Part shown: in pieces, positions 32,881 through 47,313 of the stretch
Layout: every line of letters starts with the position of its first letter
How positions within the stretch are numbered: the first letter of the stretch is position 1
Source: Melastoma dodecandrum
Lineage: Eukaryota; Streptophyta; Magnoliopsida; Myrtales; Melastomataceae
Length of the DNA: 64,000 nucleotides
Assembly (NCBI GenBank): GCA_029817715.1
Contig: JARUPY010000271.1
Span: 2,294,001-2,358,000 of the forward strand
Direction of reading: 5' to 3'
The notes under the pieces: model-generated
What the model was told of the DNA's origin: nothing
Databases searched by the model: none
The model's input: the letters and a program-made list of their open reading frames with translations, nothing else
Program-made: the position numbers and the translations under genes

Positions 32881-34144
32881 GGAAGAGGAAGAATCGAACT
32901 GAAGAAGATTGAGAACGTCAGCAACCGCCTCGTTACCTTTTCCAAGCGCCGCAACGGCCTCTTCAAGAAGGCCAGGGAGGTCTCCGTCCTTTGCGATGCC
33001 GAGGCCGGCATCATCGTCTTCTCCAGCTCTGGAAAGCTCTATGAATTCCCAGCCACGGGTGAGCCCCCGTCTCTTGTCCTTAAACATTTTATCACAAAAG
33101 GATCGGTTATGATCTCCGTGAGATGTTCTTGTTTCTCTTTTATATGGGTCATGAAAGCATATAATAAATATTGCTAATCAATTCCGTTTTAGGTTCTAAA
33201 ACCATCTCGAATCCTCAACAGTCCGACCCCTGCAATTGTTTTCTATAGATAAATGATTTGTACAAGCCATTTCTGAATAAGTCAGTTGTTTGAGTTGCTA
33301 TCACAAGTTGCCATGTCGTCAATCTCAAATACTTTCAGGTCAAGTATGCCGCATATCCTTTCGAGGAAAGGATACCGATGTTAGTCCGATGATTCGTGCA
33401 CCAGGCCGCCACACCCCAGGAGCACCGGGGTATTTTTTTTTTTCAACAAGACGCTTGCTCGCTCGGTCTTTTCGTCTTGGTTGGCAATGACAGTAGCTTA
33501 TTTCTTGAAGGATTTCCAACTGGTAAGCGAGATTGATCGTTTGAGCAGAGAATCCACGAGTCTTCAGAAGACCGTGATGTGAGTTTCGGGATCCCGTAGC
33601 AGGTATCGATTGATTCTTGCCTTGAATAAAAAGTTATATTCGCTCGGCGTAGGATGATGCTCGGCAAGGAGCTCGATGGCTTGACCTACGAGGATCTTCA
33701 GTATTTGCATCATCAAGTACGCGATGGCCTCCACTCCATCGAACGTGCCAAAGTATATACCTAAACCCTACCAGAGAATACTCTTGACATCCCATGACGA
33801 AAGATTCAAAATTGTATTTGGAAAATGGTGAACGCAGGAGGCAATCATCGTGCAGGAGCTCAGGGAGTCGACCTTGAAGGCACAAACTCTTTCTACCGAA
33901 AACGGGGCCTTGCACAGACAGGTAAAACCGCCTCCATCCCCTGCGAGTTCGGCCACTCAAAATGTTAATCGCGTTCGCTCTTACAGAGCCAAACACTCGA
34001 AGGAGCGCCAATGCTGGAATACCATCCTTTGAATTCAAGAGTAGCAGCGGAGAACAACCTATCGAGGACGACGACGGGGATATTACCTCTTCAGTTAATA
34101 TGATTGATGGATGGTCGATGTGTAGACTTAAAGATTTAGGATGA
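32881..34144 (+). pseudogene. MIKC-type MADS-box gene, start codon lost (AGL15/AGL18-like)
   Basis: MADS factors bind CArG boxes as dimers. Exon 1 (32881-33058) encodes a nearly intact MADS domain ([51 protein letters not shown]). The codon that should be the initiator Met (32878-32880) reads AAG, and no in-frame ATG precedes or lies within the exon. A candidate intervening-region exon at about 33339-33428 gives an SSM..ILSR pattern only in a frame holding a TAG. K-domain exons are recognisable at about 33502-33580 (VSEIDRLSRESTSLQKTV), 33657-33754 (GKELDGLTYEDLQYLHHQVR) and 33840-33921 (IIVQELRESTLKAQTLSTEN), with a last exon from about 33987. The clade is inferred from the GRGRIE start and is uncertain. 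The large retrotransposon sits about 140 bp upstream. Confidence 0.8.
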
Positions 34145-34915
34145 AGAGCGGTGACGAGTCCCCTTCTTTATTTTTGTAGAAAATTTCATATTTGATTTTC
34201 TCAGGATAAGAGACTGTTTACTTAGAGAAGATTAGATTTCTTCTCCTCACTCTAATATTTAACTTGAGCATGTTACACGAGCACGGAACAAAATTTATAT
34301 TGGATGGGTGTGATGCAGCTTTCTTTCGATATTTTCCGAAAAATATTTGGCGACGCAGAATTTGATCGACAACATCAAGTTCGTAACCATGTAATATCAA
34401 GTTTCTTAAAAAAATCGATATATTTATAAAACGGGTAATCTAATATCGAGTTTTTCGCCTAACTCGTTTCAAACTTCAAATTAAATACATTATATAAATA
34501 ATCTTAAAATTACTGCACCATTAACGTTAATTTGGAAGGTGTGCTGAGGTTTTTTTTTTAAATCAAAAAGCGGTGGGCATGCGTCGCGAGTGAGTTGAAG
34601 AGCCTTTCCTCTCTTTTTTTTTCCGTGGTTATATTTTTATAATTATGAATTATGACGATGGCGATGATGATGTTTTTAGTTATTTCCATTTCAATATTAT
34701 AACACATGCTTAACAACAGCCAGCCAGCATGCATGGTGTGATGATGATTTACAGCTCGATGAAATGAACCCAACAAGGACAAAGCATGCATCCACTCCTC
34801 ATCTTCACTACCATTTTAAAATCATGAACAACGGCAGAGTCAAACCGTAATAATATGTCGTATCAAACTCAGGCGCGTATTATATCATTAGTAGCAGCAG
34901 GGGAGTACGTACCTA
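34145..34915. other. AT-rich non-coding region
   Basis: No gene is seen. The region is the 3' flank of both the MADS relic and the MIZ1-like gene. A CATGCATG (RY-type) palindrome lies at 34728-34735, and a second GCATGCA near 34784. Confidence 0.5.
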
Positions 34916-35809
34916 TCATATTCTTAAGAGGAAGATACTCAGCTCAGGCCCCCCGTTGCCTTCCGGGCTCAGCATGTAATAAGCCTCCGAGTCCCGGCTC
35001 CCGACCACGCGCTCGAACTTGGCCCTCATGTACAGCAGCTCCCCCTCCGAGTTCCCCCCTGACTTCCCCTCGTCCTCGTCGATGATCGGTATCACCCCCG
35101 CTCCCACTGTTATGTTTCCTATTGTCCTCAACACGTGAAGGTCAAGCCCCGTTGACTTCCTGGACGTCGCGTGCCCGCACTTGCGCCCGTTGCAGTACAT
35201 GCTCCACCCCGGCTCGAGTAAGAGCCTGGCCATTGGGGCACGCTTCTCGCACTCGAGCGCGATCCTCACCAGACCGGAGGACATCTCCCTCACGAGGGCG
35301 GACGTGGTGGTGGCGAGCTCGAGCAGGAGGACGGGGTTGGACTGGGGATGCTCCTGTATGGCGAAGGAGACGTGGCCGCGGCGGGGTCCGAAGAGGGTAC
35401 CGGTGACCTTGCGTCCGAGGGGGTAGCCGACGTAAGGGGGAGGGGAGAGGGACAGCCGCTTGCAGGGGGAGAAGGAGAGGGTTAGGTTGGTGGCGGGGAG
35501 GGAGAGGAAGCCAAGGAAGGATTTAAGGAGGGAGGAGAGGCCACCGTAGCCGGAGGAGGTTTGTCGTGCGTCCTGAGGGAAGACGTCGAAAGGGACAGAG
35601 CCGTTGTGGGAGTGAGAGCGAGGGAGGTACCTACGGGTGGTGGTGGCGGCAGAGGTGACGGCAGCGAATGATCTGGGGTTGGTGGAGTGGCATACCAATG
35701 AAGAGGAGGAGGAGGAGGAGGAGGAGGAAGGGACGAGTCTTCTGGCGGTCTTGAAGGTGTCGCTCCTCTGGAGGGTGCTGCTGCTGCTGCTCACTTCATG
35801 GGGTTCCAT
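34916..35809 (-). CDS. MIZU-KUSSEI1-like protein (DUF617)
   Basis: This intronless frame encodes 297 residues from the ATG at 35807-35809 (MEPHEVSS). The frame stays open upstream, but the next Met has no family support. MIZ1 itself is needed for root hydrotropism and associates with the ER membrane; roles of the paralogues are less clear. The N-terminus is Ser-rich with a run of about ten Ser. The DUF617 domain fills roughly residues 125-297, with GRKVTGTLFGPRRGHVSFAI, PVLLLELATTTSALVREM, SGLVRIALECEK, MYCNGRKCGHA, GAGVIPI and the family-typical end MRAKFERVVGSRDSEAYYML then GPELSIFLLRI. Length and motifs are complete, so it is probably functional. Confidence 0.92.
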   Translation of the reverse strand: MEPHEVSSSSSTLQRSDTFKTARRLVPSSSSSSSSSSLVCHSTNPRSFAAVTSAATTTRRYLPRSHSHNGSVPFDVFPQDARQTSSGYGGLSSLLKSFLGFLSLPATNLTLSFSPCKRLSLSPPPYVGYPLGRKVTGTLFGPRRGHVSFAIQEHPQSNPVLLLELATTTSALVREMSSGLVRIALECEKRAPMARLLLEPGWSMYCNGRKCGHATSRKSTGLDLHVLRTIGNITVGAGVIPIIDEDEGKSGGNSEGELLYMRAKFERVVGSRDSEAYYMLSPEGNGGPELSIFLLRI

Positions 35810-35942
35810 AGCTGTTAATGAGGGGGTGGAATGAATGTTAGTGATGTGGGGGGTGGGGGTGGAATGTGTTGTCTGAAATAGGGGGCAGACAAAGGAAGGT
35901 GTGTTGTTAATGATTTTGTCTTTGCTGGGGGATGCGACCACG

Positions 35943-35950
35943 TTTATATA
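35943..35950 (-). promoter_or_regulatory. Putative TATA box of the MIZ1-like gene
   Basis: The minus strand reads TATATAAA 134 bp upstream of the chosen ATG. This position supports the start at 35809, because starting at the next upstream Met would place the TATA inside the coding sequence. Confidence 0.55.
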
Positions 35951-36123
35951 AAGAAGCTTGCGGGATGATGAACATTTCATTTCATAAATCTCAATGCGGA
36001 CATAAAAAATAAGAAATGTTTTTGGAATGCACACAAAAAATAAAAAACGTGGTTTATGAACAGAGACTGGTTGGGGTGTGTGTGGGGGAGGTGTTTAACA
36101 CACTTGTTTAATCCGACTCTCCA

Positions 36124-36246
36124 GGGGGGTGGGGGGGGGGGTGATGAGATTTTCCCCGGTTGGTTGGCCTAACAAAATCCTCAGAAGATTGTCCGAGGTT
36201 GAAACACCTGTTCACACAAGAACACCCCCCCCCCCCCCCCCCCCCC
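36124..36246. repeat. Facing G and C homopolymer runs
   Basis: An 18-nt G-rich run (36124-36141, one T) is followed 83 bp later by an uninterrupted 22-nt C run (36225-36246). They lie between the NTRC stop and the MIZ1-like promoter. They could pair as a long hairpin or form G-quadruplex and i-motif structures. Confidence 0.85.
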
Positions 36247-36649
36247 AAACCCCCAAATCTCATCCATCTAATACCCACTCCCACCACCCCTAGTCGTCAT
36301 CAATAAAAAAAATCCCTTAATCCTCCTAAAAAACAAAGCAGATGGAGATTCCCCCAGTTGGGTTCATAAAATAAAAACCCATCAGCAACCTCCACTTCTT
36401 TTTCTTTTTGAGTCGATGGTGTTACAAGTACAAATGACTTGAGCAATTGACAGTTCCCTCTGCTGCTCTTCTTCTTCTCCCTTTTTGTTTTCCTACTCAG
36501 AACTATGTCGGCAAAAGAAATAGATCTCTTTCTTTAAGAAGAAGAAGAAGAAGAACAACTTGGGGAAAGGGGGATTGATTGACATTGTGAATGCAATTTT
36601 TGCCAGTTGTGAGAGCAGATTGAGAGATGCCTCCCCCAAAGAATCTCCC

Positions 36650-41476
<4,827 letters not shown>

Positions 41477-41910
41477 GGATTGTCCGAAGATGCAAAATCG
41501 AAAGGCCCAACCAACCAACCAACCAGAACTCGAAGCCAGACAAAAAAAAAGAAAAAGAAAACGCAGAGAAATACGACAATTAGACTACTTTCTCCTTTTT
41601 TTATACGTATATGCAGCTCAGCGCTGGTGATGATGTGATGATGATGATGGGTCCGGGAGGTTTGTAGGTTTTGACGGTTAGTTTTTTAAATAAATAAATT
41701 ACGATTTTATTGACATTAAATAAATAAAGAAGATGGGAACGAATCATATTTTACAAATTTTTTAGAAACTAATGTAACGTAAAAACCTCTTTTATTTTTT
41801 AGTTAGTTGGCCACCCTACTTTTCTTTCCATTGCATCTTCTCTTTGAATTATTAACGTTCGGTCTAACCAATTAACTTAATTTAGTTAAAACAAACTATT
41901 GGTTTAAAAG
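41477..41910. other. Upstream region of NTRC
   Basis: There is no gene. The region has the NTRC 5' UTR and core promoter, then AT-rich DNA up to the AAAAG target duplication (41906-41910) of the solo LTR. Confidence 0.55.
41597..41605 (-). promoter_or_regulatory. Putative TATA box of NTRC
   Basis: The minus strand reads TATAAAAAA about 120 bp upstream of the NTRC ATG, proximal to the solo LTR that starts at 41911. Confidence 0.45.
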
Positions 41911-43910
41911 TGTACGCGCGCCCTCCGGCCTAGCACACTGCGGCTCCGGCGACACGAGGATCCGGGGCCCAATTCGGTCGGCGCCGCGACTCGAGAGTCG
42001 GACGCTGCGGAAGGGCACCAGGTTGAATCCTCCCTTGATTCCTGAGCGGATCTGCGGGGCGTTTCGCCGACTGTCTCCAGTCCTTGAAGGCAACGGGCGA
42101 AAGGCTGCGTGAGACCTCGCTTGGGAAATTCCGGGAGGATCCAGGAAGCGGCTCGCGTCGCCGTTACCATCCAAAATGGCTCCGTAAAAAGTGTTGTTGT
42201 TTAACCTAGGTAAACTATACGGAGTCGCCACCGACTTATTTTTAAAACTATTTAAGTCGGAAAAAACAGTTTGGTTCGGGAATTCCTATTTACTAGCTCC
42301 TACACTTTAGACATGCGAAGAGGTGGCGTTTTCTCCAAAAAAATTGCTTTTGGTTAACGGGCGTTGGACCCGGTCCGAGCATGACTCCGGACTCATGTCA
42401 CTGTTTTACGGGCGTTGGACCCGATTCAGGCGTTGGACCCGAATTCATCTGTATTTGTTTAACAATCACATGCGACAAAAATCCTAAGAGCCTAACAGCA
42501 CGCACCGCAACACTCACAAATAATAATTTAGATCAAAGATGACGGGGAAAGGTGGTGACTGCGGGCCTATACACTTGGGCACGCAGCCCGTTACACGTGG
42601 AAATTAGTAACTCTGGGAGGCCTGCACCTCCCCTTTGTACCTCTGGTTTGTCGGTTGGGGTCGTCTGGAGCGTTTCCACTACGGTCCCCCATACGTTATC
42701 TTGAAGCTGGAGATGGAAGCGCACAATCCATCTATTCCTCGTCAGTCATCGAAGTTTTGCTTGTATGTGCATTCCTCATGTGATTTATGCGTAAAAAAGA
42801 TGAACGTGAAATGAATTCAACCCGAGTTGTTTCGGCTCGGTTGGGTGCTGCAACATGTCCCAACATGCTGCGACGTATAAAAAGAAGGGAATGCAAGAGT
42901 CTTGGGCTGCTGGTGCAACTCCGAAACGTCTCTGGAAGTTGGCTCCCGGCTGTCCCAACCTTACACCTGCGCAAACGAGAAGTCGTCAAAGCAAAGGGAG
43001 TACTTCCACGAAGTCATGAGGCTGCGGGAGGAGGCAGCCGAGTCTTCCTTGTCTTTGGGCGAGGCAAGACAGGTCCTAGGTGCCAGGGAGAGGGGGCCTC
43101 GCGCGTGGAGGCGGTGAGGAAAGGACGCCGGAAGTCGTTCGCGGCTGCCTCTGTCTTGCCGCGGCCGTCAACTTGTGCAGCCATAGCATGTTCTCCGCGG
43201 CTAGGCTGGTTGGGAGGGAGTCTCCATTACTCCGTGAGCTTACCTTGGTTGAGAAGCTCGCCAGGAAGAAAGGGAGAGGTTTTTTGAAGGATGCTCGGTG
43301 GGAGGATATCTCATGCTTGTGTGTGTATGTGTGCTTGTATGTAGGTGTTTTTTGCGTTTTAAGAGGAGTTCTTCCCCCCTCTTCTTGAAGGAGATCGTGG
43401 GATGGCTTCCTTTTGTCTCCTCTCATGTGAAAACCAGGTGGAGAAGGAATGGAGGCTGGGCATTGGAGTATCCGAGGGATAAAAGTGGAGGACTTGTCCA
43501 CGGGAATTGTCCAAAGGCATTGTAGCATTACCTAGGAAGGTGAACGGAGATGGAGATTGCACTGTGAGTCAAAGAACATTCCTCGACTTTGTCCGATGTA
43601 TGATGAGTTTGTCCTTCTTGTCCTCGTTCTTGATGTATGAAATCGGGGGTTTAAATGTGCACCCTCACCTTGCTACTCTGACATGTTGCAGCTACGGGAT
43701 GGAAATTCTCCAATTTTGATTTGTCTCATCACTCATTTGTCCCGTCTGTAGGACAAATTTTCTCTCCATGCTCGGTGGTGGGACGGCCTTGACATGTGGT
43801 TCATGGCTAGTTTTCCTCTTTTGACAATTGAAAATTTCATCTAATTGAGTCCTATCTTTGTAGATTAATGTTGTGTGTTTTCTCTTAATAGCCAATTTGG
43901 GAGATCTACA
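41911..43910 (-). mobile_element. Inverted 2.0-kb solo LTR related to the giant element
   Basis: Read on the minus strand it begins TGTAGATCTCCC and ends GCGCGTACA. It is flanked by AAAAG at 41906-41910 and again at 43911-43915, a perfect 5-bp target duplication. The plus-strand left part (41911 to about 42650) is the inverted counterpart of the last 0.7 kb of the giant LTRs. Shared blocks are the GCGCGTACA end, AACCTAGGTAAACTAT with the CGGAGTCGCCACCGACTTA stretch, the GGGCGTTGGACCC and TTTGTTTAACAATCACATGCG blocks, and the CCCGTTACACGTGGAA block. The rest is not obviously alike, so it is a related but shorter-LTR family member. No interior or second LTR is present. Confidence 0.85.
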
Positions 43911-43915
43911 AAAAG

Positions 43916-44721
43916 TTCATGTAAACTCTTTCTTACCAACATAACACGACGCCATATAACTGTGATTATACATAGAACTCGCGCTTCCGCTGCTCTTAAT
44001 ACATTTTAGTTAGAAATCGTATACAAGAAATCCCAAACCTTCTTAATTTTTAAACAGTGAATCAACGGGGAATTTATCCGCGATTTTCTTTTTCATTCCA
44101 GTGATAAATCCGTAGAAAAGGGCTATTCCATATTCCATAATCCATAATCCATATCCATTTGCTATGACTTACTGTTAATAGATTTCATACCCTTCGTGAT
44201 ATGATTGATATATGGGAAAAATCATAAGAGGAGCGGGCAGTATTACTTGGACCGTCTCCTTGTCACACTCCCGAGTATTTTTTTTTTTAGACCAAGTTCT
44301 ACGTATACACGTCATCATCAGCCCCTCCAAACCCAACACCTCAAACAACACACACAAAAAAATAAAAAGAGTAAGTTTATGTGTGTCTCTGGTGTCTTCT
44401 TCTTCCACTAAAAAGGGAGGGGTGGTGGTCAGGGGAGATCTCCCGACAAGGGAAAACGTGGGGTTGGGTTGGTGGGGGAACGATCACTTCTTGCATTTTC
44501 TTCTCCTTTTTGTGTGTCTCATGAACCGTTCGTGTTGGTGGAATCGTGTTGGGGTTTGTTTCCCATTTTCCTTCTTCCTCTTTTTTCTCCTCCTCCTGAT
44601 GATGATGATCATTCATTTCATTCCATCCATGTGAACACCACCTTCCTTTTCCTATGTTTCCTCTTCCATTCCCTACTCCCCCTCCCCCGGACTATAGTCA
44701 TCGGCGAGTCAGTTAGTCGTC
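43916..44721. other. Upstream region of HSFB3
   Basis: There is no gene. The DNA is pyrimidine-rich toward the ATG (T/C tracts at 44480-44690, probably 5' UTR). I found no convincing TATA box or perfect heat-shock element. A tandem CCATA/ATAATCCAT stretch lies near 44127-44160. Confidence 0.5.
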
Positions 44722-46084
44722 ATGGCCGAGCCTGATTCTCCAACGCTCGAAAAGGAAAAGGGTTTGTTGTCTGACGAGTACGCCATCCGTAAGTCGTCGA
44801 CCCCTCCTCCCTTCCTGTTGAAGACGTACATGCTCGTGGATGACCCCGAGACCGACCAGGTCATCTCTTGGAATGCCGAGGGGGTGGCCTTCGTGGTTTG
44901 GCAGCCGGCCGAGTTCGCCAGCGATCTCCTCCCTACCCTCTTCAAGCACAGCAACTTCTCCAGCTTCATCCGCCAGCTCAACACCTACGTATAAGTCCTT
45001 CCTCTCTCGTCTATGAAATAATTCATCGTTGTGAGGCCATAACTTTACTTCCCCAATTTGCTGCATGAACACTCTCCAACAAAATCAATGGCTACCTTGG
45101 AGACTCAATTCCGACAATAACCAAATCCCATTGGTCGGTCAATGTTGTAAGAATTCCTGTTGGGTGAGGGGGCCACAATAGACATTTTCCTTTTGGGTAG
45201 CTAGCCATTGCTGACTTCGACGTTTGGATTTAATCGCCGTTCCTAATTTGTCCTTTTTCTTCCACGCTTTTACCTCCTCTATTGTTTCCGACCCGTGTAA
45301 TGACCCGACTTATCCTTCCACGACACTCCTTGCTGGTCAATGAGTTGGTTTGCAACAACGACGTACATTTCCCAAACTAGTATCGTAGGAGTGTTGTAAA
45401 TTGAAATCGTATTTTACGACTTTTCTAAAAACTAACATTATTTCTGTATAACGCTACTAAAGTAAGACATGCATTCTTGTTACCTGCTATTTGTTCCCTG
45501 TTAAGACTAACGATCAACAGGGATTCCGCAAAGTTGTGACGGGTCGATGGGAATTCTGCAACGAGATGTTCCGAAGGGGAGCGAAGGAACTACTATGCAA
45601 AATCCCTCGAAGGAAAGCCTCGGCCAATATTCATAACAAGCCACAAAGAATAGGAAGCCCTCCTCCACAATCTGGGTTACCCGACGGCCATCCATCACAG
45701 AAGCTGGACCAACAATCTGAGGAAGACAGGAGATCATCATCAGCATCGTCAACATCGGAGTATGGCAGCCTCATTCATGAGAACAAGCGACTGAGGATGG
45801 AGAATGGCGTCCTAAACTCGGAACTGGCAAGCATGAGAACCAAGTGCAAGGAACTAATCGAACTTGTAGCCAAGTATGCACATAGGAAGGAGGAGAGCAT
45901 CCTCCCAAGAGTTGAAGGAGAGGAAGAAGAAGAGGAGGAGGAGGAGAAGTGCAAAGGACCGAAGCTGTTTGGTGTGATGCTATTGGGAGTTCACCGAAAG
46001 GGAAGTCCATCGGAGATTACTACTCGTGATGCCAGGGATCAGGGAAGTGCGTACATTTCTCGGTCGTGCAAACACGAGAACTAA
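44722..46084 (+). CDS. HSFB3: Class B3 heat-shock transcription factor (two exons)
   Basis: Class B HSFs are nuclear DNA-binding proteins that lack an activation domain and mostly repress or modulate heat-stress genes. Exons 44722-44988 and 45521-46084 join in frame to 831 nt, 276 residues plus stop. The DNA-binding domain spans about residues 28-120 ([62 protein letters not shown]). The single intron falls right after RQLNTY, the conserved HSF position. An oligomerisation heptad region follows ([20 protein letters not shown] with CKELIELV). The repressor-type tetrapeptide LFGV sits near the C-terminus in KLFGVML, after a run of nine Glu. The B3 subclass is supported by VVWQPAEFA and [11 protein letters not shown]. 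There are no defects. The gene is divergent from NTRC, with the solo LTR between them. Confidence 0.94.
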
Positions 46085-47313
46085 AACCGCAAACTGAGTA
46101 AACCAAAAAATGGTATCAAGTATGTAGTATTAGAACACGGTAATAATCATTTTTACCTCCTCCTCATATAATTGGGAATCCCAATTCCTTACTAAACCTA
46201 CTAAGTTCAAGTTGGAGCAGGCTCCAATTATTACATTGGACTGTAAAAATCAACTTCTGAACCATCTCAGCGTTCAAGACGTTGGTAATAAAAATCCACA
46301 GAAACCCATCCTTGCACTATATACAGCAGAAGCGGCGGATTCAGTCATTCCAGCGGAAATGGCGTTGTCATGACTCAACATGTTCACAAAGAATGAATGG
46401 CAGCGAGAAAGTGCAGATGGAAGGCTGAAGAGAAGGACAGCAGAGCACGATTTTTTGTGATTTTTGAGAGTACGTAATTTTTTTTATACCCTAAGATTAT
46501 TGATAAATGTTAAAAAGGCCCTGTCGGCATCTTCTTCCTCCTCAGAACACGAAACTAACCGTTTTTATAAAAAGGTTTCGAGAGGATCCCGCCACAAAAC
46601 ATAACGCGTTCGTCTCTTTGATTTTACTTTTTGACGAAGAATTTTGCAAAATGGAGTATCAAGAGGGACAGAGTCTGACTGTCTCCCCTTTCGCGAAGAT
46701 AGCCAGAGCAAAACAAATTCACTTCCTGCCGTGCTGATGGGTTCCCACGGCCACGACATGTCTCAACTCGAGACACTCGAGTATTGGGGGCAGGGGTGGG
46801 AAGTAAAAATAGAATCAGCAAATTCATAAGACTCCAGGAAAGATTTATTTCTCATCAGATTTTCAACGTCCTGCTAATGGCTTCACCAACCACCTAATGT
46901 TAAGCAAACATTCATCGATTTTTAAAAAACGGAGGCTCCGGAGAAGAGCAATAACAGCTCTTTCTCTTCAACGAAGCCACTCGTCGATTAATAACTAGCT
47001 CCAGTTCCTGATAATTTCCCAACAACTGCGTTGCATCAATGCTGCAGATAAGGCCAGTCATTCAGACGATTGTATTGACAACTAAACTCCGGCCATGCTA
47101 AAATCATTTTTTGTGAGAATAAAGCTTCCACGTCGTATTGGTATGAAGACGACAACTACTGTGGCCTCCGTCAAATTACAGGGGAGGTTGTGGTCACAGG
47201 AAGTGACTTCAATCTCAGAAAAGTGAGGACATTCGCGTCGCCATGTTAGGAACGCCATCCAGCACCTTTATAGTTTCGTGCCCACGTGAGAAAGAGGAGG
47301 AAGATAGTGAAGT
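46085..47313. other. Intergenic region between convergent HSFB3 and ABCA1
   Basis: No gene is recognised in these 1.2 kb. It should contain the 3' UTRs of both neighbours. Short open frames of up to 76 codons have no family resemblance. Confidence 0.55.

Noticed and set aside
35810..36034. A 75-residue N-terminal extension of the MIZ1-like protein
   Set aside because: It runs through the TATA-like site, has no family similarity, and the internal ATG at 35809 gives the standard family length.
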